A DNA stretch of 64,000 nucleotides from Rhododendron vialii (taxonomy: Eukaryota > Streptophyta > Magnoliopsida > Ericales > Ericaceae), in contig NC_080569.1 of assembly GCF_030253575.1 (NCBI RefSeq), positions 16,176,001-16,240,000 on the forward strand, in the 5' to 3' direction. Of the stretch, positions 22,181 to 35,200 are shown in pieces (within the stretch, counting starts at the first letter, position 1; every line of letters begins with the position of its first letter). A program made the position numbers and the translations under genes. The notes under the pieces are model-generated. The model was not told the origin of the DNA, ran no database searches, and saw only the letters and a program-made list of their open reading frames with translations.

Positions 22181-24379
22181 ATCAACTCAAAGAATGTCTC
22201 TCTGTACCCGCGGTGTTCACGGGTGAAAGCAAGTCACAAGTCGAAAATGGCAAAGACAACTTTTTGTCCTATCATCCACTCTCACACCATTAGAAAAATA
22301 AGAACGTTGGAAGCAACGGCCAAACCACAATCACACAAACGAGGAAAATCACGTCTTATTCATGAAACTCGGATCACTTTCTTCCTTTCGCTTGATCCTA
22401 TCTCACTATCCGAGATAAAAGGCCCCGGCAAATGAGAGGAAAAATCTTGGGCGCGACAGAGGGAGACGGAGAGTGATGAGAGAGACAAAGAGATAGAGAG
22501 AGATTGAGACAGAGAGAGGACAGAGAGAAAAACATGCGGAAGAAAGAGGGAGAGAGAGAGAGATGCGTGTGAGGATAGGATTTCGTGGGAAAATATTTGT
22601 GCTCATTTGTGCGCAAGGACCTGATGAAGCATAATTCACTCACATAAGACTAGTTCGGAAGAATCCCGTTTGAACTCCTTATATTGGGCTATTTAATGTG
22701 ACTAGACCCAAAGAAAGGTCTAGCGTGATCAGAAAAATAGACCAAGGTTCAAGGAAATTGGAGGAATACCATCCGGAAACTAGTTAACCGGGTGCGCGCA
22801 CAGGGTGCAAATCCCCAAATTTGAGCCTCACGCACAAACAATATATCTTTATATATATGTCCAAATTATTTAAGTAAAAGATTTTTTTGTCTCTCTTATT
22901 TGTCTTTACCGTTGCATATTAAAAACGTGTTTATAATCAGTGGGCTAATTACAATCAATTGTTTTGGTTAATTGATTTGAGTACGGAGATTGATTGATTT
23001 TGCCTTCCGAAAAATCACTCCTCCACTCGCCTATATTATTAGATATTAGAAGTTCTTCTCCACTCTTTTACACCCAAACGAAAAAAACATTTTCTATACA
23101 GTGAGTTCTGAGAGCAAGAAGGTTGATTGTGTTATGTAATTTCCAGTCTTTTTCCGTGCAAGGACGATGGTGACAAAAGCTATATTTTGGGCTGTTTTTA
23201 TCCTGGAGATGGTGTGGTTAGCTATCACTGCTTGCACAGAGAAGGCCGAGCTGCAAAACATCTTAAAGAGAACGACCTAATCCGCAGCTTAACTGAAACA
23301 ACAACTAACTGAATTTTTTTTATATTTTGTACTTCAATTAACCAATACTAGAAACCTAGCTAAAAGTGTCTTGTTAATGTTTCGCTTAGACAAGCTAAAG
23401 AATAAAATTGTGGTAAAAAAACACGATTATAAAAGTTCAATTCTCATTTCAAATAACACAACATATTTTCTTATATGTCACTTATATTTCAACAAACTTT
23501 TTTACACGTAACCACAACCCAATGATAGTAAAGTCTTTTGACTCCAATCAAGCTATATACCAACCGCACATATCCGTTGTTCTCCTCCTCTTCACTTGTT
23601 TGGAATTTCGACTTCTTTCTAGGAATGGTGGAAAGAGAGAAAAGAAAGACAAAGAAACTACTATTTGAGTATGGTATATACTTATCATAAAAATCAAAGA
23701 GAAAAGGTTCAAAAGTAGTATGTTTAATGATTATTCAATCTATATCCAACTAATGCAGGGTTGTATTTTTTAATTCATTAACATTCCTTACACGTTCAGC
23801 TGCATTTAAGGTCTATCGCTCTACAATATCTTTTTTTGGTACAAAGGTTTGTCACTCTATTGTGTATTCCTTAACATTCCCCTTACGTTTAACTAATTGG
23901 ATCTATCTCTGATAAAAATAAAAAATAAAAAAACTAATTGGATCTATCATCGCAAGGTGTGAATTTGTTAATTCTTAAGAAATGTGATACTTTATATTTG
24001 TATTTAATCCAAACACTTGAATTAGTAGACGAGGTTCCAATATTATATTTTATCATTTGTTCCTAGCTCACATGATATTCCATTCTTAAGACTGTCTCTC
24101 TTTTTCTCCGGCCAATTAACCTTCTTCATTTAAGGTATCACATAAATTCATGCAAGTTGGTTCCGACCCCAAGAATTATCAACAAGCTATCCAACATGTG
24201 ACCGGAGGGAAACAAATTAACTTTCTCATGTTTTCTTTCATTGAATATTCAAATCCCCCAAACCAAGTCAAATCACCCAAACCAACGAGCTCTTACAATG
24301 CATTTTCAATTGGAGAAAATTATTTTGTATTGTCAGGGTAGCTTTAGCCTACCAACAAAGTAGGGCACTGCAATTCTTA
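22181..24379. other. Intergenic, no gene supported
   Basis: A purine-rich tract (GAGAGA-type) at about 22430-22570 looks like the complement of a CT-rich plant leader, but no coding exon can be attached to it. The remaining frames are short and featureless. Confidence 0.4.
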
Positions 24380-24978
24380 TAAATGCATGGGAAAATTTTA
24401 TGGAACCCCCTGAACTTTTACCAAAACCACACATGACCACCCCATCTTTAATAAATGTCACACAAACACATGGACTACTGTTAAAAAATTCATCAATTCT
24501 CACCTTCTGTCGGGTCTAACAAGTAATAGAATGAGTGACATGGACTACACATGGACTTACTGTGGTTACCTGGATGCATATGTGGATGTGAAAAATTGAA
24601 AAAGGCTCGTAATCTTTCAAGTTGATGTCCCATATACACACTTGAGCTTCAAAAAAATATCAATTAAACACTTGTAGTTTTCACTCCATCATCAATTCGA
24701 CCCTGGCCCCATTTCTCATTCTCTTTGCTCATCGTCCCTGCAATCAGTCTCTTTCTTTTCCTGATATACGAAGCAAAAATAAATTGAACCATACCTCGAA
24801 TCAAAATCATCGCAGTTCTTGGTCTCTAAAATTAGAAATTAAACTCTTAACAACAGATGAAGCTAAATTAGAGGAAGTGTTTGTGAAATGAAGTGATTTT
24901 AGAAGCCTCTCAAATGAAAATCATGAGGTAATCCTTAACTGAAGGAAACATGGGACATTAGTGAATTCGATGGGTACA

Positions 24979-26189
24979 CACTACTATAAAAATAGATAAA
25001 GACCTCGGTTATTTGGTGTGATCTTTCACTTTTAATCTCGCATTCAAAACCGTGGTCTATCAAGGTGTAACTAAAAGTCTCTATCTTTTAACCACAGGAT
25101 AAAACTCGTGATTAAAACTCATTAATACCGTGACTAAAAACATAAAAACTGTGATTAAAAAAGACAAAACCGTGACCTTTAATAGCTTAACATCTCAGTT
25201 TCATTATAAAACCGTGGTTGTTTAGAGAGTAATAATTTCAGTTTTTGAAAAAACCGAGATTGAAAGTGGCTTTTTCCTAAAGGAAAAAATCCCCCTTTAT
25301 TTATCCTGCTGGATTTTGAACCTAAGTCTCTTGAGTTTTGCATAGAAGCTTCAACCAACTGCACTATCCACACTTTTCAATATATAATTGAAATATTTAA
25401 TATATAACATATGCGTTTAACATTAAAATATATTTCGAACATCATTTTGAACCTTCAAATATTAAAATTAGAAATTTTGATAAACATGAAAGTTGTAGCC
25501 CTTTGTGTTATTGTTCAAACCCAATTTGAATTATCTCAATTAATGGAGTTTTGAGCATAGAGTTGTACTCGAAATACATTTGGCGACGAAACGCAACCTT
25601 CATAAATTTCATCACCAAAGGTATCCATTTGGTGACGAAATATATTTTCATCGCCGAAAGTACCCTATTTTTTGACGAAATATTTTTTTGTAGAATGATT
25701 GAGAGTGACATTTATTTAGGGGTATTATGTGCGTAGTCGATTAAGGGGTAAGCGACTTTCAACTTTTCCTATATAAGAGCTTTCATCTCAAGTCTAAAAA
25801 AAAGGTGATGTATTCTCTAACTTACGATCTCAGTTTCTAGATGATTGAGATTAAAAGTTCTTTTTATCTCAGTTTTTCAAAAACGAGATCTATTCTTTAA
25901 GTTACAATCTCACTTTTAGATTATTGAGATTAAAAAAATCTTTTCATCTCAGTTTTTTTCGAAACGAGATATATTCTTTCATATATAATCTCAGTTTTTT
26001 GAGAATGAGATCTATTCTTGAAGTTATAATCTCACTTTCTAGATTACTGAGATTAAAAAATCTTTCCATCTCAGTTTTTTCTTATAACTGAGATTAAAAC
26101 TATAGTCCATAACATTTTATTACGCTTTTACAAAAAGTGAGATCTTTTTAGTTTTTGGACCGTGATCTTTATACCATTTTGTAGTAGTG
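24979..26189. mobile_element. Non-autonomous CACTA (En/Spm) element
   Basis: Begins CACTACTATAAAAATAG and ends with the inverse of CACTACTACAAAATGG. ACA is duplicated at 24976-24978 and 26190-26192, the 3-bp duplication of CACTA transposons. Subterminal arrays are present: AACCGTGGT-like words on the left, and on the right (25815-26100) three to four direct copies of a unit of about 80-100 bp containing ATCTCAGTTTTT and AGATTATTGAGATTAAAA. Such repeats are the usual transposase-binding regions of the superfamily. No transposase frame is present. Confidence 0.88.
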
Positions 26190-26690
26190 ACAATATATTT
26201 TTCAAACAATGTACTTTAATTAAGATTTCGACAAGGAGCGCTGCAAATCTGTTGATTGTGGTTGGGAACTTTCGATTTTGATCAGAATCTTTTGCGAATG
26301 AGACAAGTTTGGATATGGAATCAAAATGATCAGGGATAGGGTTTGGGTTTTCTTGATTTGTGTGATGATAAGTCAAGCTTGGTCTTGGTTGAGGGGAAAG
26401 AGATGAACAAAAACCCGGAGAGGAGAGTCATAAATAGGTAAAAAAGAGAATGGGAGAGTTTTAAAGAGAGAAACTTGGGAGGTGAGGAGGGGAGAGAGAG
26501 GATTTATGAATGTCCCACATGCAACAGACACATCTGCTACCGCAATAGTCCCTCAACTGCTGCAACGACTTCTTATTGTCCCCCTCGTCCTCTTTCTTCT
26601 CAGCATTTGTCGGCCATGGGGCTTTTCGATGCGTCATTAGAAAAGAGCCTCAAACTATGAAATCGCATGAGGTGAAGGTTGATTTTAATT
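26190..26690 (-). other. Interior of the MULE, possible captured gene fragment
   Basis: On the minus strand a CT-rich leader-like tract (about 26520-26400) is followed by a frame starting near 26376 with NPNPIPDHFDSISKLVSFAK. This runs about 60 codons to the CACTA junction and resembles the 5' end of a plant gene more than MITE filler. No family is recognised. Capture of host gene pieces is known for MULEs (Pack-MULEs), but here it is only inferred. Confidence 0.3.
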
Positions 26691-26886
26691 TAAGGTATGG
26701 TTCAATTTATTTTTGCCTAGTAGATTAGGGGAAAAAAAGGGGCATATTAGGGAGAGGATAAGGAGAGAGAACGGGAAATGGGGCCAGGGTGGGAATTGAT
26801 GACGGAGTGAAAGCTACAGGTGTTTAGTTCATATTTTTTTGAAGCTAAGGTGTATATGAGACATCGACTTGAAAGATTATGAGTCA

Positions 26887-27251
26887 TGTTGGTCGCGGGC
26901 CAGCATCCTGCCCGCGCGGGTCGAACCGTGACGCTTGGGGCCTGCTACGCTATGGTATAAGGAGATAGAGTTGCGCCTTTACCACTACCTGCAGGTTTTG
27001 GTAAGATGGTAAGCGTTTGATCCTACAAGTGGTATCAGAGCCAAGGTCGCGGGTTCGACTCCCCTGGATGGCATGTTGCTTGCGGGCAGGTGCTGGGGGG
27101 GGGGGGGGATTGTTGGTCACAGGCCAGCATCCTGCCCACGCGGGTCGAACCGTGGCGCTTGGGGCCTGCTACGCTATGGTATAAGGAGATAGAGTTGCAC
27201 CTTTACCACTACCTGCGGGTTTTGGTAAGATGGTAAGCGCTTGATCCTACA
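26887..27251 (+). mobile_element. TRIM (terminal-repeat retrotransposon in miniature), 365 bp
   Basis: Two direct LTRs of exactly 141 bp (26887-27027 and 27111-27251), each TGTTGG...CCTACA, enclose an 83-bp interior. Two bases after the first LTR lies a primer-binding site TGGTATCAGAGCC (27030-27042), complementary to the 3' end of initiator tRNA-Met. A polypurine tract (14 G then A, 27095-27109) lies just before the second LTR. The LTRs differ at about 7 sites, all transitions. There is no coding capacity. The interior GGGTTCGACTCC resembles a B-box but has no tRNA fold around it. Confidence 0.88.
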
Positions 27252-27268
27252 AGTGCTCTGATACCAAT

Positions 27269-28372
27269 TGTTGGAAAAATGTATGCATATTAATTTGTTG
27301 GAAAATTATATGTATTATAATTATATATTTATTTTTGATGATTGTCGGAAAATCAGATTAATTATTTTGATAATGTTTTTATCGTTATCACCAAGTTATT
27401 TCAGACTAATTTTCTCAACCTTGTAAAATTGCTTAAACTCTCTTGAATTGAAAGTTTAAGATCTACAAAGACTTAGTAAGCTCAATACATGCTTTAACGG
27501 AATTTTTCAGATGAATTTTTGAGCTACAGGTTGACGAACTGGCTGACAGGCTGGCTGTCTGAACAGAAGAGGTTGTCAACCGGACTTCACTGGATGGCAG
27601 ACCAGTTGAGAGAGCGGACGACCTCCCGGTCGACAGGTAGTACATTTCTGCAGATTTTCGCAGATCAGTAAAATCTCAACGGCTATATTTTTCCTAAATT
27701 AACTTCCAACGGGTCTATCACTCTACAAACGGGCTAGTAGGAGATTAGATGGCTATATAAGGCTTCAAGAGCTCATTGATGAGTACCAATTCAAGCGACA
27801 TCATTCCATATCATTCCAAGAGAAAATTATCCAAAGATCAAAGCCTAAATTCTCCTTGTTCTTCCACTTTCATATTTTTCTTGAGAGAAATTTTGTACAA
27901 GTCGTGAGCGATAATTTTCATACTCTCTTCACATACTTGTAATTCCTAAGCGAGTGTTTGAGTCAAACACTTGAAAGCTTAGAAGACCAAATTCGGGTTT
28001 GAATTTGGGTGTTGTTGTTTTGGAAAGGTTTCCGGAGAAAACTCTTGCGGTTGCACTAGCTCCTCGGGAAAGCTAGGGTAGGTTGTTGTAAACACTCGCA
28101 AGATTTACTACTTGTAATCTTTTTGAAGATTAGTGGAACCTTCAAGTAGTTGCTTGAGGAGAAATGGACTAAGCCGGCCCGTGGACAAATCCGGGCCAAA
28201 CCACTATAATCGGATTCTATCTCTCTAACTCTTTCTTTTACTTGCTCATATTATCTTGAATATATTGTTAGAGAATAATTTTTAAATTGGTAATTTCTTT
28301 TACAACCATATTCACCCCCCCCCCCCCAGGTTTCTTTTACAACCCCCCCCCAGGTTGTCTTTTAGGGTAACA
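27269..28372 (+). mobile_element. Copia-like (Sirevirus-type) LTR remnant
   Basis: Starts TGTTGGAAAA and ends TAGGGTAACA (TG...CA). It contains a TATA box (27754-27760), an R/U5-like region and the poly-C motif ATTCACCCCCCCCCC near the 3' end that is typical of Sirevirus-type copia LTRs. AGTCA before the upstream TRIM (26882-26886) and AGTCG after this LTR (28373-28377) suggest that TRIM plus LTR entered or resolved as one block. No gag-pol is present. The superfamily call rests on recalled LTR features. Confidence 0.6.
27754..27760 (+). promoter_or_regulatory. TATA box of the copia-like LTR
   Basis: GGCTATATAAGG within the LTR, followed by a transcribed-region-like tract. Confidence 0.5.
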
Positions 28373-28613
28373 AGTCGTTTGAAAATTTTCCATCCCCGTA
28401 TGCATCCACTTAATTAGAGTAAGCCCACGTATAGTCCATGTCACCCATTTCGTTAGTTTTTAGACAGAGGGGTGATGGAAGGTGGAAAATTGTTGAGTTT
28501 CTTAATAGTCCAGCCGTCCAGGTGTTCTTATGCGACATTAATTAAAGGTCAGGTGTTCATGTGGAATTTTGGTGAAAGTTTAGGGGTCTACATGAAATTT
28601 TCCCTAAATACAT

Positions 28614-29273
28614 TAAAACAGTTCTCTATGCTTTGCACCTGCACCAACATGGGTCAACCTATTTTCTTTTCCATTTTTTCAGTACTTTTTGAAACGCAAT
28701 GAGTGTATTTCTGTTTGGTACATTGATTTTATTTTCATATACCTTCCATCTGTTGTTTTCCGTAAGGCCACTACATGACACTGCACACGCAACAGTCGAA
28801 AAATCCAATAGCAACAAAAGCAAGCAAACGGTTCACTTTCATTATCCCATTTTTTGTTTATTTTCTCATCTCAGTATTAAACAAACGTTCATATGCAGAC
28901 CGCCCAAGAAAAGTTGCAGATTCTCTTTTATTCCAGCTATTTTTAATTGCTTCTTTTTCCATGCTCTCTCTCGCACTAAAACAAAACAAGGGTTATTTTC
29001 TCTCACCAAGTCAGGAAGAACCCCATTGCCCCCTTTTGCTTGTTAGTTGTGGAGGTTCAAGGTGGGTTTTGGATGTCTCATTTTCCAGATGTGGGTTCGT
29101 TTCACTATGCGACTTCCTTTCTGGGTATATGAAGAAGACGAAGAAGGACGAGCTTGTGCTTGAAAAATGAGGAAATGGGTTGTCGTAATTACTGAAATTT
29201 GAACATCGTAACGCTCTATTTGGGTGGTTTTCAAGTCTTTCTTGTTTGCAATTTTGGTTTTTGGTGTTCACAA
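28614..29273 (+). promoter_or_regulatory. 5' flank of the subtilase gene
   Basis: No clear TATA box. The two overlapping frames at 28699-29170 have no recognised domain and end before the subtilase ATG, so they are more likely leader/promoter sequence than genes. The in-frame upstream codon at 29199 would add 25 residues ahead of a normal signal peptide, so ATG 29274 is preferred. Confidence 0.4.
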
Positions 29274-32200
29274 ATGGAGAGAATTTATGAGTTTCAGTTA
29301 ATGTTAGTGGTTTGCTGGGGAATTTTCGTGGGTTTTACTTGGTGTCAGGACAATGCAGATGCAGTTACTGCTGTATATATTGTTACCCTGAGACAACCCC
29401 CTGCTTCTCATTACTATGGTGATGAACTGAGAGTGAATACAGAAGATTTTGATCATGGTGCTTCTGGTGGGACAACCAGACTGGACACGCCAAGGTATTA
29501 TTTCCCTTGGTTTTAACTTTTATTGTTCAATTTGGATTTAGTTATGTATTTGCAGTATACTCCAAAACTCAAATGTGTAGGGTTTTCTTCTAGGTGCTTA
29601 TTATTACTGGGGCTTCCTTTGACTTTGTGATAAAATTGGTTATGTGTACTGGGTGTGGATGTTTATGTTGGGTTTTCTAGTCTTGCAATTTTTATTAGGT
29701 GAAAATTTTGGATTTAGGGCTAATTTGGAAGCCAGTTCTGTTATAGGCAGTTGTCTTTGATTTCCTTTTCCCCCTCTTTTGAGTGGTGAATTTGTGCTTC
29801 ATGGGGTCCTCTCTTGTTCCTTTTAGTGGGATTTGTCCGTGTATGACCAATTTGTTGCTTCGGTTCAACAAAAATCTGTTCCATTTTTTTTTGGCTTTGC
29901 GTTGTTGTCCTTGGCTTGATTTTATGTCTTGTCCTAGAGTCTTTTGGTGAGAATGTCTTCATGTTTAGTACTGCATACCAAAACCTTGCTGGTGGCAGGG
30001 CTTTTCCTTTGTCCTAATTTGCTTTATCTTTTTTGTTATCTTTATCCATTGTTTGACAATCTGCAAAATTTAGAAAACTTATCCATATAGTCATGCTCTT
30101 TTGATTTCATTAATGCAGGAGTATTTCAAGGAGAGATGGGCATAATAGCTCATATATTGCCCGAGTTCATGATTCATTATTGAGGAAAGTCTTGAGAGGG
30201 GAGAGTTATCTCAAGCTCTATAGTTACCACTACTTGATCAATGGATTTGCGGTGCTCGTTTCTTCCCAGCAGGTATGCTTCTTGTAAGGAGTTTATTTTG
30301 TAATATTTATAGCTATCACCCAACATTATGGAAATTGTACAGCGTCTACTTTCAGCTTCTATCTAGGATCAATATTTGGTTTCAGTATGTTGTTTCGGTT
30401 TGCTAAAAAAGAATTCATTTCTGAATGTTTCAGAAACACTTAAAATCCATAGCAGGAACATTGTGGTAATACCAAAAAAAACTTAGGAATATGTCCGAAG
30501 ATGTCATTTTCAGAATTCCCATTATGTGTGTCAGTATTCCGGTATGTTTTGGAATTTCAAAATGTTTCGTGCGGTTCGTTTCGTGTTGGTGGACATTTGT
30601 GTTTTGAGATTCTACTATTGTTTTGTTTCAGTCTCCTAGGAAACAGAGATGTTTCGGTTTTCCTTGGCTTTTTTGAATTTTCTCCTCTTTTGTTTTAAAT
30701 TATTTTCTCTCAATTATCAATCTTGCATTTTCTGCTAAATCTGCAGGCTGAGAAACTTTCAAGGAGGAGAGAAGTTGCTAATGTGGTGTTGGATTACTCA
30801 GTTAGAACTGCAACCACCCACACGCCACAGTTCTTGGGTCTACCTCAAGGGGCGTGGGCTCGAGAAGGCGGATATGAATCTGCAGGAGATGGAATCGTAA
30901 TAGGGTTTATTGATACTGGAATCAATCCAACGCACCCAAGCTTCTCTGATGACTTAACCAAAAGTCTGTATCCAGTTCCGGAACATTTTTCAGGCATTTG
31001 TGAAGTCACTAAGGATTTCCCATCCGGCTCCTGCAACCGAAAGCTTATTGGGGCCCGCCATTTCGCAGCTTCTGCTATAACCAGAGGAATATTTAATGCG
31101 AGTCAGGACTATGCTTCGCCATTTGATGGAGATGGCCATGGGACGTGAGTATTGTGTTTTGTTGTTTATAGACTATTGTTTTTCTCAGAAAAGTTGCTTG
31201 TATATTGTTTTCCTTTAAAGTCTCTATGCTGAGCTTTTTAAGGTTATGCTTTTCATTCTTGTTGTTCTCGTTTACGAACACGTTATTTGTGTGCAACTTT
31301 GCATTATTGAGCTGTTTGGTCTAGATTGGGGTGAATAAGACAAGCTTTGATGATAACCACCCAGATTAATTAACCAATACAAGGTACTCTATTAAGTTAT
31401 TCTTTTGTAAAAGAGCCAACAATCCTTTCAATGAGCTTATTTTTGTTGGGTGAGAAGCCTAAAGAGCTTCTTGTGAAATGTAGATTCTTTGAATTCTAGA
31501 TCATCCTGACTAATTCCATTTGATTAATATTTTCTGTAATATATCCGTTCCATTCATATCGAAAGGAACTGATGGGTCGTTTTTCTTCTTTGTTTTTGGA
31601 AAAGCAGGCACACAGCTTCAATTGCCGGAGGGAACCATGGGATTCCAGTGGTAGTGGCTGGGCATCGCTTTGGGAATGCCAGTGGAATGGCGCCTCGTTC
31701 ACAGTAACTGATTGAACCCAACTTTCAATTTAGTTTTTGTGTTTATGCTTTAGCTGCCAACATGTCCCTTCATTTCAACAAGGTCCTTAGCAATTCATCC
31801 ATAATGTGTTGGCCCCACTGAGCTTAATCTGACATGCTTTTTTTAGAATAATAACTTTTCATAAGATAGAGTACACACTACACAGCTTATGTTGCTGCCA
31901 GCTAAAGCTGACTTTGCCATACAGGAGATAGAATTTGAGCGCCTTGTTATTGTTAAGACCATTCCGTCAATCCTCTCTATGGAAAACTAGTGTTGATCCT
32001 AGCTTGATTTCCTGCAAATATGTTGCACCCTTTTGAGTTCGCGTGGATTTTTTTAAAAGACACTAGTAAAATGCACGTTGATGAATTGTTTTCTGAAGCG
32101 TCTGTGAAGTGTATTACCGTTCATCAGCATTTATTTTGCTTCTCGGGTGATTATTTTCGTTGTTCTTGCGTGTGCAAGGATCACCATTTCCTTTGAATTT

Positions 32201-35200
32201 CCTAACATATGTATTGTACACTAGTCCTTCACCTGCAAATCATGTTCTCATTTCCTTTGGGGTTAAGTTTAACGCTGCGCTTTCCTCACAAGTTTCCTAC
32301 TTTGAGTTTTCGGCATTGAGGCTATGGGGTTTTCCGTTGATAGCATTTCTCATAATGTGGGATGCTCAATTGCAAGTATATTTGTGACATAATGCAGTGG
32401 TTAAAAGTTAAGTAAGACAATTTCACAAGTATTTTACCCGAAAAGTTGTCCCCATCATTTACGTATCTGCAGTGTATGTTAATAACTTAATATATATGCA
32501 AATAGTGACAATATCAGTGTTCACGGCTGATATCTTAATTAAGACATTTAAAAACTCAAGATCAAATTTGGAATGCTCCATGTTGACATTTTTGTCTTCT
32601 TTGATTTTATGGGTGCAAATTATTCTGTAAGAATGGAAACTGTTCAAATCATTAGGTTGTTAGGGGTTCAATGGTAATTTGTGGTTAGTTATTTTCCTGG
32701 TTGGTCTTGGTGGCAAGTTATTATTCACTTATGGTAGCTACTAAATATTTGCCAATCTTTTCCAGCATTGCTGTGTACAAAGCATTATACAAGAGCTTTG
32801 GAGGCTTTGCTGCAGATGTCGTTGCTGCCATAGATCAGGTAGAGTGCGTGTAAATTTGTTTATCTTTCTAAAAACGTTTATTATCTGAAAAACCAGGTTA
32901 CCTCAAGAGAAATTGAGAACACACATATCGTTATCTCGGAGCGAATATTATTAGGTCAAAATCTTCCTTTTTGTTCGATCTAAGAAGTACAATTATGGAA
33001 ACAGTCACAGTATTGGAGACATTGACAAATAAATATGGGAGACAATGACAAATAAATACGCATTTTCGTCAAACTAGGGCAAAATTGTTGCTCACACTAC
33101 ATACTGGAAAATAAGTCTAAACTAAAAGTTATACTCCACTATTTCAGAAATCTAGTTGTAGTAAACAAATTAGTAGTATCAGCTCCATCATTGGATGCTA
33201 TTAGATTGTTGACCACCAATTCATCTAAAAGCTTAACCTGTTAGAGAGAGAGAGAGAGAGGCAACTTTATTATTTATACCTTCAACACGCCCTCTCACGT
33301 GTAGCAAGGCTCTCCTCCATAAGCGAGCTAAAACACGTGTAAATATTTTAAGATTAGGTAGGCGGTGAGTTCGAACATAGGATCTATTGGCTGCTCTGAT
33401 ACCATATGAGATTATTAACCAACAACTCACCTAAAAGCTTAAGCTGTTAGAGAGAGGTAACTTTATTATTTATACCTTCAACAGATCCCAATGATTTTCT
33501 CCAAACTTGCAAGGCCTTTTGTGCTTGTCTTGGTTATGGAAACATTTGTCATGCGCGGTCGAGAAGTGTAGGAATTTAAGGAGCAGCAAAATAGTACGAC
33601 CTGTTTGGACTTTTGGCTGACCTGTGAGTATCTGTTGACATCAGTGTCCAACGTTTGTCAGACGCAAGCCAGCATGGTAGAAGTGTTTGTGCATTCTAGT
33701 GTTTGAGCCTCCACAATTTGGAATCTTGTTAAATGAATGTAATTGACCGTGAGGGATTGGATATTACTCGATGTTGCATTAGAAGATCAGTGGTCCCTTT
33801 TTCTTTCTCATTTGAGTAGGTATGTCATCACATGTTCCCTCGGATAGTTTTGGCACCACTTCATGTTTTTGCTGTGAGGATGTGATCTCCCTTTCGGGTT
33901 TCGACGTCTATGCTACAGGCCTACCCCTCAAACATTGGCTCATACACATCAAGAAGTTACAATTTGAATAAATTTCTGACACAGTAAGAAACTACACATA
34001 ATACACATTACTACCAAAATATTTTGGATGTAGGCTTTATTTTCTGATATTATAAAGCTAAAGGAGAGAGTATTGAAGTTGTAAGGTTTTGATTCTAATT
34101 ATTGGTCTCCAAGATTTTGTCTTCAGTTTGAACCAAGCCCTGTGACTCTTTCATGTGCCTGAGCAATACATGTGTCTTGTGTGACCAAAGAAAGTATGTT
34201 TGGTTCTAACGAATTAGCAAAATTACATGTTGACTGAATTAATGACACATTCAAAATGGACACCAGACCTTGTACAAGTGTCTATGCTTCTTTGTTTGGA
34301 GTGGTTCGTTTGTTAATGTCCCCCACTCCCTACCCAGCGTAAAGTTTGAAAGCTCACGATTAGGATATTCTTGTATAATTTTAGCATTTCAGTCTAGTTG
34401 AAGCTGAGGAAAGAGAGAATCTCATAACTTCATTACATCTTAATTGCCCCTTTTTGCATTTACAGGCAGCTCAGGATGGAGTGGACATAATAAGTTTATC
34501 AATCACCCCCAATAGGCGTCCTCCTGGAATTGCAACTTTCTTTAACCCCATAGACATGGCCTTACTATCAGCTGTAAAAGCTAGTATTTTTGTTGTACAA
34601 GCAGCAGGCAATACTGGGCCGTCCGCGAAGAGTATGTCTTCCTTCAGTCCGTGGATCTTCACTGTTGGTGCTGCCTCTCATGACAGGATTTATAGTAACT
34701 CTATTGTCCTTGGCAACAATCTCACTATTTCCGGAGTTGGGCTCGCACGTAAGTCAGTGTTCCGTATCTAGAAATTTTGTCTTTTTCCTAAGACGGGTTT
34801 TGGTTGCGTGTCTTTGGATGGGTTATTAATGACTGGTTTAGGATGGCTTTCAAAAACTTGTTTCATTTTCAATTTTATTCCTGTTAAGTTTCGAAAAGAA
34901 CTTGGCCAAAATCGGAGAAATGTTCTCCTTTTGAGGTATCAGTTATTTCAAATATTCTTTTTAGACTGCATTTCAGTAATTCAGAGAAATGTTCTTCAAG
35001 TTTCCATGAAAATGTTCCACTCCCATGATGTTTTAGCGAAAAGTCAGGAAACACTGTAAGAATTGTTTCCACTACAGAAGCTGAGTTTTAAGGCATAATA
35101 CACCAATGTGCTCCAAACACCAACATTTAACTATTTAAGTTGATTTTGTCAATATCTGGTGTCGTAATGTATCATAGGGATCTTTCTGCACTTTTTAAAT

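Larger units (their letters stand above)
24389..28604. mobile_element. Long-TIR MULE-like element with nested insertions
   Basis: The left arm 24389-24815 pairs with the right arm made of 28604-28378 plus 26890-26690 in inverted order. Shared landmarks are GGGAAAATTT ends, GTCCATGT, TATGCATCCA, TAATCTTTCAAGT, TAGCTTCAAAAAAATAT and AAAAATAAATTGAACCATAC. TAAATGCAT (24380-24388) and TAAATACAT (28605-28613) flank it, a 9-bp duplication with one mismatch. Removing 26887-28372 restores a continuous right arm of about 430 bp. The central region also contains the CACTA element at 24979-26189. No MULE transposase is present. Confidence 0.82.

Noticed and set aside
25815..26100. CRISPR-like regular repeats
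   Set aside because: Units vary, have no unique spacers of constant length and are in a CACTA subterminal region of a plant genome.
26887..27258. Possible tRNA genes because of GGGTTCGACTCC and a TGG..AAG box-like stretch
   Set aside because: No acceptor stem or cloverleaf can be formed; LTR, primer site and polypurine tract explain the sequence as a TRIM.
28699..29170. Two overlapping frames of 115 and 131 codons upstream of the subtilase
   Set aside because: No domain, low-complexity Phe/Leu/Ser composition, and position in the expected promoter/leader.
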